From positions 16,960,545 to 17,024,544 of the forward strand of contig NC_135775.1 in the NCBI RefSeq assembly GCF_028453695.1: a stretch of 64,000 nucleotides of DNA, in the 5' to 3' direction. How positions within the stretch are numbered: the stretch's first letter is position 1; every line of letters starts with the position of its first letter. Origin of the DNA: Augochlora pura. Lineage: Eukaryota; Arthropoda; Insecta; Hymenoptera; Halictidae. This document shows positions 12,472 through 23,300 of the stretch, one piece after another. The position numbers and the translations under genes were made by a program. The notes under the pieces are model-generated. The model worked only from the letters and a program-made list of their open reading frames with translations, searched no databases and had not been told where the DNA came from.

Positions 12472-12828
12472 TTAACCCCTTAGATACGGATTTATTCGAG
12501 AAAATATTTGCATGTGGAACGGATATAATTTTTGGTTGCTTGGAGTAGTATGTAAAAGCAGTACATTTTACGTAAGATTTTATTTATTTCTAAAATATTG
12601 GTGACATATGTGGTATTAAGATGTCTTCAAGTAATGAGAATTGCAAAACCAAAATAAACGTTTTAGACACGTCATCCGCTCCTAGGGAAAACATGCGAAT
12701 GACGTCTCTCAGACGACAAATTTACCCAAGAGTTTAATTTTTGGTTTGACGTCTTAAACACGTCATCCACTCCTAGGGGGGAAAAGTGAATGACGTGTCT
12801 CGGACGTCAAATGTACCCAAGGGGTTAA
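12472..12828. mobile_element. TTAA-type MITE with internal 80-bp duplication
   Basis: TTAA lies at 12,472-12,475 and 12,825-12,828. The termini are TTAACCCCTTAGATACG and, reverse complemented, TTAACCCCTTGGGTACA. In the right half two related segments of about 75-80 bp (about 12,657-12,733 and 12,746-12,822) each carry ACACGTCATCC, CTCCTAGGG, GAATGACGT and TTTACCCAAG or TGTACCCAAG. The element therefore holds a tandem copy of its terminal region, repeating TGACGT/ACGTCA-type motifs. No coding frame. Confidence 0.75.
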
Positions 12829-13838
12829 AATCCATTAACACATGAAAGGAAGATCTACGCAGCTCTTGTATCTTAGAAGTGACGCACAATATTTTTTAAT
12901 TTGGCATACAGATCTACAGTCTGTAAGTTATTTGTTAATGTAAGCAGGGTTTATACTTCGAACACATTTTAATATCCTATACCTTTGCAGCTGAATGTTC
13001 TTTGTTTTGGATGATCGCAAACTCGACGTGACTTTTACATATCAATTAACATTCAAACGAGAATTAACTATATTTGTACATTTCCATCTTTCATTATTTG
13101 TAATATAAAAATACGACGTTACGTTCAATTTTCGTTAGACCGTGCCTACAACTATTCACATCGCAGACTTTTCAACACAAATATGCAAAATCGAAGATAC
13201 TTGTTGCTCGAATCGCCCGATCGTGGCGAATAAATTGTCTGTGAAGGTCTCATTGGTTTCTTGAATCCTTAAAGAAATACGCATTGTTTCATGATAATTT
13301 CGTACGAGTCGCGCCGAACGAGCTTACAATGAGCTTATTATGTATGTATGTGGCACAGACTTTTTTCCCAGGGTTCACGTAATGCGTGTAAGACGCACGC
13401 GTGATTCTTCTGCGTCGGTATGCAGGGACGCGTGCATCCTGCAACACGTGTGCCTCTCTTAATCTACGCCGGCGAGGCGTGTGCGTGCGTGTGCACGGCG
13501 CGCGACCTCTTTTTTCCCCATTTCTACCGCGCTACCCTCGCCCGTCTCGCCTATCGAACGGCGAAGAAGGGGCGTGGGGCGCTAGGAAAGGGGAGATTTC
13601 ATTCCACCGATACTCGTCACCCTTGATTTCTACTACCTCTTTTTGCCCCGTCTTTCTTTCTTTCTTCTCCGCTTGTGTACTCCGTTTTCTTTTACGCAAT
13701 GCTTCTTCTTTATTTCGTGCTACCCTTCCCCGCCCCGCGTCCCGCTTTCGTGCCACTTCGTCCTTCTTTTTATCGTCATCGACCACTCTACTTCGTATGC
13801 CACTTGTTGGATTTCCCTAGGCGTGAAATGCTTTTTAC
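12829..13838. other. AT-rich DNA then a GC/pyrimidine-rich block
   Basis: About 13,380-13,810 is GC-rich and pyrimidine-rich on the + strand. It supports frames up to 139 codons on plus and 84 on minus, with biased Ser/Leu/Phe/Arg or Lys/Arg content. No domain or splice pattern is recognisable, and I do not call a gene. Confidence 0.6.
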
Positions 13839-13957
13839 TTAACACTTTATCAAACCGGTAGCCTATAAATCGGCTTTCCCCCTCCGATCGGTAGCCTGTG
13901 AATCGGTTGCCATAGTAACCCTTAATTTGTTATATATTGTTGAGATAAATGTGTTAA
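13839..13957. mobile_element. 119-bp TTAA-type MITE
   Basis: TTAA lies at 13,839-13,842 and 13,954-13,957. The left terminus TTAACACTTTATCAAACC aligns with the reverse-complemented right terminus TTAACACATTTATCTCAAC with one gap. The inside contains two direct copies of a GGTAGCCT(A/G)TAAATCGG-like unit (about 13,857-13,874 and 13,890-13,907). The short length and missing frame mark it as non-autonomous. Confidence 0.6.
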
Positions 13958-15639
13958 ATTGTACCACAAGCTTCAATATTATTATATAAATTGTTAAATA
14001 TTAAATACCTTCCGCGATTAATAAGATAAATAAAATCGAAATGGAAACGAAATTTTTTACGATCGGATGACCGGTCGATAAAGCGTGAACGCGTTATCCG
14101 CGTGAGTGGCATAGAAGGGGGTGGAACCGGTTACCGCGGGCCGACCTATATGCCTCGCCTTTTGGTTCGTTATCGTAATCTGTGCGACGTTACTAATCGC
14201 ATTAAAAAATCATACACGTACGCGAGGAATTTGGTTTTCCTTTTTGGTGCATACGCTATCTTGTCGCGATTATGGTCAGGGTTGTTTTTGTCTTTAATTT
14301 GAATAACGACGCGAGTGGTACGTTCACTCGCTGTCCCAATTCTATACCGAGACATTGAAGAAAAAACAGAAATGATTTGATGATATATTACTGTTTTATA
14401 TCGGATAGTATTACTTGGGTGTTAGTATTATTTTCAATGCGTGAGGTGTATCATTATATCCAACTGTTTCATTTTTACGTTCAGAGACTTAATATTGAGA
14501 CATTCAAATATCTGTATTTACGTTTGTTTTATTCTCTTCGATATACTAACAAAATTTAGTGAAAACAATATTTAATTATTTTCAATCGGGAATGATGTTT
14601 TATGAGAAAATGAAACCTGAAATGTCTTTCTCTTTAAGCTTCATTATTTAGATAAATATCTGATAAATAAATACATCATAGTAACGATTTTTTTTAAATA
14701 TTTACTTATTCATTATTTTTATAAAAACTATATAAAATAAATAAATAAATTTTAAAAATAGCGTTGCTTTACACTACATTAATGTTGCTTGAACGTTAAT
14801 AAATACGAACGTTGGAACTATTAAATATAAACGTTAATAATATCAATCGATTTGAAGAAATAGATCAAATCCAAAGAACAAAAGTCTCGTTCGAAATTTT
14901 GATCGAACGAATGAAGAATCTCTTCCCAGTGAACTTTCTAACGCTTTCGTCGCGCGTTGCGCCGACTATAGCAAGAGCCACGGGCAACGTGCTTCTATTA
15001 AGCGTGCCATGCAACACGTTCCACGATTCTTTCTCTCAATTAACTGCCGCGAGACGGCTAGAAAAAAACTCGTAGGCGCAAGTTTTTACCTTCACTTTTT
15101 TTTTTGGTTACGCAACCTCCAACAATTCTCAATTATTTTTCAAAGCCGAGCGCCGCGACGTGTAACCCAGTTCTATGCAATTATCGGTCGAGACCGAGGA
15201 GTAAAAAAAGGAAACGTGGAAATAGGAGGAAAGAAGGAGAATGCAACGTGTGCTTCATTAACGCTCGTAAAAGCATTCGTGATGTCGGTCGATCGTCAAC
15301 GACGGCACACTTCGGCCCCGTGGCCCGTAATCACAAGCTTATAATAATCTAGCATCCCAGTGCCTGCGCGGACCGACTCTCCCGACGACTCGAAATTACA
15401 TGCGATATCAATTTCGTAATGCTTGTAACGCCGGTCTCGATAGCCGACGCATTATTCGAAAACGTCGCGTCGGCCGGTTTCTCGCGGAACAATCCTAATT
15501 CGTTCAATAGCTCGGGACTTCCTCGTCGGTGGCACGGTTATTTTTAGTTAATCTCTGCTTTACGGTTTACCCCTTCGTTTCGATACACTGTGGTTCTTTC
15601 AGTTCGAAAGACACGACACATCGCGATATTCGGAATATA
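13958..15639. other. Non-coding DNA, no gene seen
   Basis: AT-rich with a CpG-richer part at about 14,930-15,600. Frames up to 111 codons (15,009-15,344 plus) overlap frames on the same strand, and none shows a motif. No RNA gene recognised. Confidence 0.6.
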
Positions 15640-16570
15640 TTAGGCTGGGGAGAAAGAAATCCATTATTTTTACGTGAACTTCAAGACTTTATTTAACATG
15701 TTTCCGATTGTACGATTTAGGTCAAATATGCACCGTTTTGTTCTATAATTTGTTGCTATTTTAAAGGTACCCTCATAATGCCTCACTTGTAGATGTCTTG
15801 GCCCCTATTAGCGAAAAACTCTTGTAATCGACTTTCATAATCTTCTCTCGATGCCAATTTCTTATCACTAAGGAAGTTTCGCGATGCAAGATAAACATGG
15901 TGATCGCTTGGTGCCAGGTCTGGACTATATGATGGATGCATCAAAATGTTCCAGCCAAGCTCCTGAATTTTATGACGAGTCACTATAGACGTGTGTGGCC
16001 TGGCGTAGTCTCGATGGCACACAACACCTTTCCTGTTGGCCAATTCTGACTATTTCTGGTCAATTGCTAGCTTCAAACGGTCCAGTTGTTGTCAGTAGAC
16101 ATCCGAATTTAGTGTTTGACCATATGGAAGCAACTCATAATAAATGATTCCTTTCCAGTCCCACCAAATGCACAGCAGAACCTTCTTAGCTGTTAGTCCT
16201 GGTTCGGCCACCGTCTGACCTGCTTCACCAGGCTTTGACCCTGAACGTTTTCGCACAATGTTGTCTTATGTGATTCATTTCTCATCCCTAGTCACCATGC
16301 GTTCAAGGTATGGGTCGATCTCATTCCGTTTGGCCAAGACGTCACAGATGGAAATTCGGATCATTACAGTTTTTTGTGTCAATTGATGTGGCACCCAAAC
16401 GTCGAGCTTCTTCTTAAATCCAGCTTTGTGCAAATGGTTTAAAACCGTTTCATGGTCAATCTTTAGCTCCCGAGCGATGCAACGACTGCTAACATGTCAG
16501 TCAACTTCGATTATTTCTGTGATTTTTGTCAACATTTTCTACGACAGGCCTACCTGTACGAGGCACATCT
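15640..16570 (-). pseudogene. Decayed mariner-family transposase (DD34D), 5' truncated
   Basis: A fossil of a mariner DNA transposon, which moves by cut-and-paste into TA. Read on the minus strand from 16,569, it shows the VPRTGRP linker, then ARELKIDHETVLNHLHKAG (helix-turn-helix), VTRDEK with the first catalytic Asp, CIWWDWKGIIYYELLPYGQT, HRDYARPHTS with the second Asp and SPDLAPSDHH with the third. Exactly 34 residues separate the last two, the mariner signature. Coding relic ends near 15,717. Damage: one extra base near 16,526 in a run of A, and stops at several points including after VTRDEK and DVY, so it cannot make protein. TTAGGCTGGGGAGAAAG at 15,640 after a TA is the likely 3' terminal repeat. 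The N-terminal part and 5' repeat are missing; the copy stops at the MITE inserted at 16,571. Confidence 0.92.
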
Positions 16571-16750
16571 TTAACACTAGAAAGACGGGAACTTGAAGAC
16601 GGGAAAATGACTGCTTTCGGCAATATAGGTATAACACCACTCCTCCCCCTCCCCCCCTCCTTCATTTCCGGTATATATATGTGTGTTATACCTATATTGC
16701 CGAAAAGCAGTCATTTTCCAGTCTTCAAGTTCCCGTCTTTCTAGTGTTAA
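16571..16750. mobile_element. 180-bp piggyBac-like MITE, nearly a perfect hairpin
   Basis: TTAA at 16,571-16,574 and 16,747-16,750 flank arms of about 65-70 bp that are almost exact reverse complements. They start TTAACACTAGAAAGACGGG and end CCCGTCTTTCTAGTGTTAA. The first bases resemble the known piggyBac terminus (TTAACCCTAGAAAGATA), which together with TTAA supports that superfamily. The middle is a C-rich tract (CCTCCCCCTCCCCCC) followed by TATATATATG. Arms differ at only a few positions, so this copy looks younger than the mariner it abuts. Two opposed frames of 60-72 codons are translations of the arms. Confidence 0.88.
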
Positions 16751-16818
16751 TAATGTCAAAATTATTTTGAAAATGATATAACGATATTCATTGGCGCCAC
16801 TCGAGTGCTAAGGGTTTA
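16751..16818 (+). mobile_element. Right-end fragment of TTAA family N
   Basis: AAAATTATTTTGAAAATGAT followed by GCCACTCGAGTGCTAAGGG matches the right end of the element at 2041-2287, which ends GCCACTCGAGTGCAAAGGG. The left part is absent; the fragment begins at the MITE boundary. It shows that the mariner, the MITE and family N are stacked here. Confidence 0.55.
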
Positions 16819-16907
16819 ATACTTGTATACGATTCTATAGAAGTGTATGTAAATCCTTTCAACATGTTAACCACATTGTATTTGGACTATCCATTTTCTG
16901 TTTAAAT

Positions 16908-16930
16908 GCATAAAATCCGCAGCTTAGTTA
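16908..16930 (+). repeat. Dispersed motif TGCATAAAATCCGCAG
   Basis: TGCATAAAATCCGCAGCTTAG matches other places in the window: GCATAAAATCCGCAGTCTAA at 62,069, GCATAAAACACTCAGTCTAA at 63,079, GCATAAAATCCGTAATTTAC at 28,672, and weaker copies near 27,751 and 20,661. A reverse-oriented copy lies near 61,444. It is probably the recognisable part of an old repeat family. Confidence 0.45.
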
Positions 16931-18130
16931 TATAATATTTTAGTGTAACATATACACCTAGAACACACTGCCGAACCAAGGACGGAAACCTACGGGACAC
17001 CCTGTATAGACGAACGAAAAAATTATCCGTGATGCGTCGATAACTGGGACGTAATGATAGCTCGTTCTAGTTTCTAGAATCGGTCTGCCTATTTCTACCT
17101 GATGCCGTAACGATATCGGCGAGAAATTGCAGGGTGATTAGAGCTCGCCCGACGCCGGAACCCGAGCCGCAATTAGAAATCCAGTTTGGTAGGGAACGAA
17201 TCGAACGAGCGGATCATTCGTCCGGGAGGAGAGCCGAGAGGAGCGCGCGCACGGACTTCGGCCATAGCTGCGCGCCGAAAAACCGTCCGATACTTTTCGG
17301 TGGCCGAGAAAAGGGGGGGGGGGGGGGGGGGACAAATCGGGGGAAAGGGGCAGCGAGCAGACAAATTCGAGAAATTGTGAACGGTCGCGGAGAGAAACGG
17401 GTTCGTCGCCGGCGAACGCCGACGGACGCTTTGCATCCTTAATTGAATGCAATTACGCTCCTCGGGCCGGCGATGCTCCGAGTGGGACTATGTTAACGAT
17501 ACTTTTGCGCAAACTCGGGGTCCAATTATACCCCTCGCCGTTGATACGTCGGCCAACATAAATTTCTGCCGGTGCCTAAAAGGAAGTGAGGCAATCGCCG
17601 GCCGTCGCCGCGCCGCGATCCGGCCTCCTTCCACGCCGCTAATTGTTCCTTAAAATCGTTGTTTAATTTGTATTCATCGAAAATCCTATCCAGCTCGCTC
17701 GTCACTTAGGATCGCGTATGCAAATGATCGCGCGGATCGACGCCCGGCGTATCGAACACGTGTGTACACTGTATCGGATATGGGAAACGAAAGAAAACAT
17801 TACACGCGGATGCGGTACCGCGGCTAATTAGGAAATGAAACCACCGATCCCGCTGCGAGTCGAAACCTGTTCCGAATGTCGTTAATTTTCTTCGTGTAAG
17901 CGCCGCTGCGGCACACTGTTCCGGCGGATCGTTGAAAAGTGGAATTCACAGCGTGGCGGCTCGAGCCGCTCGAGTTCATACGGTCCTCGCGGATTCGGCT
18001 CCGTCGCGACGAGATAACATCGGAGGATCTTACGTATGACTTTTCTCCGTCCGTGTCCCCGCGGAACCGATCGTGCCAAATAAACGGCAGCCCGCTTGCG
18101 AGTTAAATGACGGAACGAAGAGAATGCGTG
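16931..18130. other. GC-rich block without a supported gene
   Basis: About 17,110-18,130 is CpG-rich and open on both strands. Frames of 64-104 codons at 17,134-17,452 span the poly-G run and are artefacts of composition. GGGACACCCTGTATA near 16,996-17,010 is a tail motif common at the ends of hymenopteran transposons. CGTCGCGACG at 18,002-18,011 belongs to the palindrome set described separately. Confidence 0.6.
17313..17331 (+). repeat. 19-G homopolymer
   Basis: An uninterrupted run of 19 G on the + strand inside a GC-rich block. Such runs can form quadruplex structures and are prone to length error in sequencing, so frames crossing it cannot be trusted. Confidence 0.9.
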
Positions 18131-20030
18131 CACGTTATTGTGCAGAACAAATTCAAGTCAGATTTATTTGGATGTACAATGCGGGCGAGTCGTCCGTTTG
18201 CAGCGTTCTTAACGAGCTGCACGAAGTTTTTTAAATCGTTATTTACGGTCACATTTTGGTCGTTCGTTTAACGATACGAACGACGACGATGTACCAGAGT
18301 TTCACAAAATGTTGACTAAGATGTGTGGACTCTGCATCCTCGAATCAGGGAGGATACATTAAAACTCTCGCAGAAATGTCCTTGGTCGATTCTTTACTTT
18401 TATTTTTTACTTTCGAAATCTTTTAAGAAATGATAGAAAGATGTTTTTAAGAAGGGGAATACTAATGTTGAATACTAGGGATACTAGCGTTGAAAAGTAT
18501 AAATATTGCGAAGAATTGAACAATTGTTTACCTTGTGTCACTGTCTTTAACGACTTGTAACAATTACTCGAACAAAAACTTTTTTTAATTCTACATTTTA
18601 CTGGAACGTTGAAAATGAAAACTTTCTGGTATACAACGACCCTTTCCCACGTTTACTGTTATCTAAATAAATTCAAAGAATTGCAGGTAGAGAAAAATTT
18701 TTTGTAAGAAAACTGTAGAGCATAAAAAGCATGCACAATTGATTCTTCAAAAGTTTTGTCCTATACCTTAAAATGCATTTTTTAAATTTTCATTAAGGAC
18801 TGGAAAACGAGAGTTATTTTTCAAATTTCAGTTATTCCACGTAATAGTAAAATTTAAAAAAAAAAAGCGAACAGTCCTTGGCATAGCGAATTAGTAACTA
18901 AAACGTTTGCAATAAAATTCAAGTCACTCGATCGAATGTTATAAAACTGATTACGCGTTAAAAAGTGCGTCAACAATCTTGCTGCTTACCATATCTCTGC
19001 CCCATACTACTTCTCCCATATAATCTAAACCACGGAGACGAATCAAACTATGCTGTCAACATACAATAAAACATTGTTGCTCAGAATAATCACTCGAACA
19101 CGTTCGCAGAGTTTATCGAACTTGATCCTCATCCCTGCACGCGAGTTTCCATCGCGGAACAATCGTGCGAAGAATGATACGCGCGGGCGAGCAAAACCAA
19201 ATATTATCAACAATGTAAATGAAAGACAATGGCCCCTAAACAACGAAGAAAGTTGCGAACGACGAGACCGTTGAAGACCGCGGGTTTCAGTTTTTTTCTT
19301 CTCTTCTCGGCAGCGAGAGCTTTTCTCACGTCGAACAATTACCGGCGAGGCAATTTCCTCCGCGGGCAAGTTAGTCGCGCGTGGAAATGGGAGAACGCCG
19401 AGCATAACCTAAGAAAATAGTCATCAAAGGGCCCCGACGTACTCGAGGTAAATTACGTCGTAATTACAGCAAAATTCGTTACGTACCGCGGCGCATCTCT
19501 GCGGTGCCGGCCGACCACCGGGCATAATGCGCGTTGCTTTCACGAATGCGCTCCGTATACGCGATTCGATTCCTTTGTTCATTTGCATACCGTTGTTCGA
19601 CGCCGCTGACCGCGCTGTTCCGCCGCTTATAATTATTAAACTGCGATTCCGTGTGCAAACGCGGACTGTTAAAAACTGCTCTGTGTACAGAGAGCGTTTC
19701 ATAAGTAGACCGCGGATCCGTATGCAAACTAAAAGTCGGGTGCATGCGAGAACTGCATAGAATTCTCTTTCTTTTGTTTACGGCTTTAATCGTCCGAGAT
19801 CGATATTATTAAATTTATTTTGTCTCTTCACTGTTTTCAATTTTATATACTCAATTTTCTAATAAATGCAGAAAAACCGTGATTTATTTATATATGTGAT
19901 TATATATGTCATTATATTTGTCGAACATTATATATGTTTTATTATATGTCGAAGTCATCAAGGGAGACACCTTATTAATTTTTTTTTTTTTTTAAATAGT
20001 ATTTTACGTCGCATCAACTACACTTGCGGT
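18131..20030. other. Non-coding DNA, no gene seen
   Basis: AT-rich from 18,140 to 19,000, moderately CpG-rich from 19,050 to 19,780 with opposed frames of 63-120 codons (19,043-19,405 minus the longest), then AT-rich. No motif, splice pattern or RNA gene supports a call. Confidence 0.6.
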
Positions 20031-20033
20031 TAT

Positions 20034-20160
20034 TAATTAATAATAATTAATAACCTTATTAATAATTACTAACCTTATTAATAAGTAATAACCTTATTAA
20101 TAATTAATAACCTTATTAATAAGTAATAACCTTATTAATAATTAATAATCTTATTAATTA
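20034..20160. repeat. AT-rich tandem repeat, TAATAACCTTATTAATAA units
   Basis: Units of about 23 bp built from TAATAACCTTATTAATAA repeat five to six times with alternating AATT and AAGT variants. It includes many internal palindromes of TTATTAATAA. No function is suggested. Confidence 0.85.
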
Positions 20161-20448
20161 ATTTTGAAAAATATTAGATATTTGTTTTTCTTGCTATTGG
20201 TATTTGTTATAATATTGCTGCAAGTTGTAGCCTACTTTCGCAACAAAACTATCATAAATTTCTTTCGAAGAATTTTTTGTAACGTTACAAGTAGGAAAAT
20301 AATTAAGTATGACAGAGTTAGGTGAGTCAGCTTGTATAATATCGGTGGGGGCTGGTAATATTGTCAGTTTTAAATTCAGCAAGTTTTAGTATGTCTTCTG
20401 TTCTGTTCAGGATTCCTTCGACTGCACAGATAATTGTACAATATTGGC

Positions 20449-20868
20449 GAACAATGTGAATAAATATTAATAAATAGAGTGCGGTTTTTCAGGTAAAATG
20501 AAAATGTACTGCAACTATTGGACGACAAAAGAGTTAATTAGGAAAATTTTCGTTTTTGTAACAATGTTACTGGAACGAAAGTAACTTATCGCTATGCTAT
20601 AATTGTTGTAATCTTCTCATTTTTTTTTTTTAAATTGCAACCACTCATTTTCGTTGTAAGTTCATAAAATCCATAGTTTACTAATGAATCCAAGGGAAAT
20701 AAGCAAGTGAAATAACGTTAACAAATTTTATTCTTATTCGTGGAAACATTTGTCGAATAAATGTAATTATTCGCTACATTGTAAAAAAAATAGAGTTTTG
20801 AGATAATAAATAGGCTATAAATATTCTTATATTCTCATGTGATACAGAATTTGATAAATGTCTATCTT
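20449..20868 (+). repeat. Copy 1 of a diverged 420-bp direct duplication
   Basis: This stretch aligns along its length with 27,547-27,960. Shared blocks include ATTAATAAATAGA, TCAGGTAAAATGAAAATGTA, TTTGTAACAATGTTACTGGA, ACATTTGTCGAATAAATGTA and CTCATGTGATACAGAATTTG. The two look roughly 85 percent alike by eye. Neither copy keeps a long frame. It may be an unclassified transposon or an old local duplication. Confidence 0.8.
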
Positions 20869-21719
20869 TTAATGAATTTCGATGATAAATTTTAAAAATT
20901 TCAGTATTATATTCTAGAAATAAATTTGTAACTGTTGGGTATTTCTTAAAACGTTGAAGTGACGTTTTATCAATTATCACTGAGAAAACGATGCAGTTCT
21001 ATTTCGAACGATAGCACAGTATTATTTATAGAACTAGATATAGATGTAATATTGAACAAATTCAAATGTTCTCGTTCATTATTAGTAACACAATTATTCG
21101 ATACGCTCGCAGCTGTAATAATATTTCTACTTAGCTTCAATTTCATTAATTTAATTTAATAAAAAATGTTTTATTGCCTCCTCGAATTTGAGACAGCCAA
21201 TGAAATTTCCATTTTGCATGACATACTGTTTCAATAAGTTCTTGTAATCAGAATTAATTAGAATCAAATGCATTATTCCATATTTAAATCCGAGTGTGAA
21301 TAGTAAAAATATTTTCTCAAAAATTAACATTAGATTTACAGAGCGCTGAAAGGTCTAGTTTTAGATTACTTCATAAAGGTAACAATGAGACATTTGTTAT
21401 AATTTTTAACGAACATCATTTATCGTATTATTTATATCAACATTGGCCGCAGGCAACACCTACACTGAATAAATAACTGATAAATGTATCTTTCAATCTG
21501 AACAATCGCAAATTACAAGACTATAACCCGCTATTTTTGGGTTCTGTAAACCAAGTGTTAAACATTTCATGAAACTAAACGTCGGTATAGTACTTCATCT
21601 AACTACTTAATAAAATAGTATTTCCAAGTAGCATTTACCTACACTAAATATTTCAATTATTTTACTATTTAACATCAAATTCCACCCAACCCCGATCATT
21701 CGTAAATTGCGAATATCCT
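20869..21719. other. AT-rich non-coding DNA, no gene seen
   Basis: A 66-codon hydrophobic plus frame (20,959-21,159) has no recognisable motif. The rest holds no frame or repeat I can identify. Confidence 0.6.
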
Positions 21720-21921
21720 ATAAAAATAGTACACTTACGTTTCAAAATAATTTTTATAACCATAAAGTTTAGATTTAAAAAATGTTTCCGCCTGGAAACT
21801 GTTACTACGAGTCGCAAGAATCAATTTCGTTGCACTTTATTGCATACTGTAAGAAAGACTATAAACCAGGAAAATTATTTCACAATTTACAGATAAAATG
21901 GCATCGAGTGCAAAGGGTTAA
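21720..21921 (-). mobile_element. TTAA-type MITE, family N copy 2 (partial)
   Basis: Read on the minus strand it starts TTAACCCTTTGCACTCGA at 21,921 and continues colinear with the copy at 34,852-35,060: TTTTTAAATCTAAACTTTAT, AAAAATTATTTTGAAACGTA. TTAA lies at 21,918-21,921. The other terminus is not recognisable, so the left boundary is approximate. Confidence 0.55.
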
Positions 21922-22035
21922 TTTCACCAATCGCCTAAATTCCGGCCAGCTGCGATTGCAACGCGTTCGTGACAAATTCAGTGGCGCGTCCGTTCGCGTC
22001 CCGACGACACTGGAATCGGTAGTGCCGGTCAGGGT

Positions 22036-22047
22036 GCGTCGCGACGC
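22036..22047. promoter_or_regulatory. Palindrome GCGTCGCGACGC, site 2
   Basis: A perfect 12-bp palindrome. The core CGTCGCGACG occurs six times between 18.0 and 31.0 kb, always in CpG-rich DNA. A protein dimer site is a possibility, not shown. Confidence 0.4.
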
Positions 22048-22544
22048 CCTATCAGGAGAGCACGCGCCGGGTTGTATCGGGCCGGGTGCCAATAATAAAA
22101 CGTAACGAAAGCATCGAATGGGAGGGAACAGGAGAAAAAAAGGCGTCGGGGAAGGGACGCGGTGGGACGGAGACAGAGATATAGAGTTCGAGCAGAAATA
22201 TGGATATAGCGGGAAAACGAGGGAGGCGATACATGTGTATAGGCTCTCTCTCTCTCTCTCTGCGGAGAGGATAACGGTGTTCGAGTGGTTCCCTGGTGAT
22301 TCCTCGGGGAACGTGTATCGGGCCGGATCGTCCGAATTCCAATGATCGATCATCCGGAATAGGAGGCCGTTCCTTTTCCCAGCTAAGGAAAAAGGGAGGA
22401 AAAGCTCGCGGTCCCGCAGAGCTTCCGATAAGATGAAGTGTCTAGACGGTTGCTTGCGCACAGCCCCCGTTATCAGGCTAGCAGGAAGCGGGATTTGGTC
22501 GCAGCCGCGGCGCCGGGCGAAGCAGAGAGTCGACCGAAAAAGCG

Positions 22545-22562
22545 CGGGCGTCGCGACGCCCG
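22545..22562. promoter_or_regulatory. 18-bp palindrome CGGGCGTCGCGACGCCCG, site 3
   Basis: The longest version of the repeated palindrome; all 18 bases are self-complementary. The inner 12 bases are the same as those at 22,036, 27,346 and 30,934. Confidence 0.45.
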
Positions 22563-22699
22563 ACCGGGAGAACAGAATGTGCCGCGTGATGCTCCTGCGG
22601 CCGCGTTTTCTCGGCGGGCGAGCGTCGACCGGACGCAAATAGCCGCGCGTTTCGAGCATCGAGTTGCTGACGGAGCAAGTGTTAGTGCCCGCCACTATT

Positions 22700-23300
22700 A
22701 TTCTTTATGACACGGACGTACCTAGCCGGCTATTTTTGAGTTTAGGATTTTTCGCTAACAGCTAGTAGGCAATTTTGATTTAAAATAATTTTCTTGCCGA
22801 GAGAACGCATACTTTATTGCTAGTTTTAGGATTTCGCTCCTCTCGGCCTCAATAGCCAAGACGTATCATGAAAAAAGGAATGTTCCGAAGGGTAAGTCCC
22901 ATGTTAGTTTACAACGGTTGCCAGCCGTAATCACACCTGGAGGAATTTCCTGTCTTTGTTAAAATATCGCTGTCGCCCCCACCTTCCATATAACAGCAAC
23001 TTCCCAAAAGGACGCGCCAAGGCGCAAAGGAAGGGTGCCTTCTTGAAACAGACTCGCTGATTGGTTATTACCAAAATCATGAAAAACCAATCAGCGAGTA
23101 TTAGAAATGCGTGAGAGGGGTAGCAGTTTACCTCGAGAGACAACATTGAGAAACTTAGAGTTGGAATAGAATTCGAGGACCTCAGACCTCCAAAGGAAAA
23201 GTGTAAATAGTACGAGGCTTAATATATAAGTTTTTTTCGCCACTAAATTCCGGTCCTTCATTTAATACAGTCCGCACATATAACGTCACAATTCGTCGCT
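22700..23300. other. Low-copy-looking unit with hairpin and TATA-like site; LTR-like but unproven
   Basis: This 600-bp unit has intermediate GC. It contains a 15-bp inverted repeat (ACTCGCTGATTGGTT at 23,052-23,066 and its complement at 23,085-23,099, loop of 18), a TATA-like ATATATAAG at 23,222-23,230, and starts near TGACACGG (22,707) and ends near GTCACA (23,290). That layout resembles a solo LTR. No target duplication, primer-binding site or internal coding region is visible, so the LTR reading is weak. Confidence 0.25.

Larger units (their letters stand above)
21922..22699. other. CpG-rich island with two palindrome sites
   Basis: A sharply GC-rich block. It contains the largest open frame of the window (271 codons, 21,880-22,695 minus), but that frame runs through a TTAA element and a (CT)n tract, its content is Arg/Ser/Pro/Leu-biased, and it is overlapped by other frames of similar quality. 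I do not call it. The block holds GCGTCGCGACGC at 22,036-22,047 and at 22,548-22,559 and a (TC) tract at 22,241-22,260. A promoter or 5' exon of an unseen gene is possible. Confidence 0.5.

Noticed and set aside
16526..16759. Pair of opposed frames with ERRELED and KMTAFG segments
   Set aside because: Both are translations of the two arms of the hairpin MITE at 16,571-16,750.
21880..22695. 271-codon minus-strand frame, the second-longest in the window
   Set aside because: It runs from a GC island through a (CT) tract into a TTAA element, has Arg/Ser/Pro bias, and competes with equally open frames on the plus strand.
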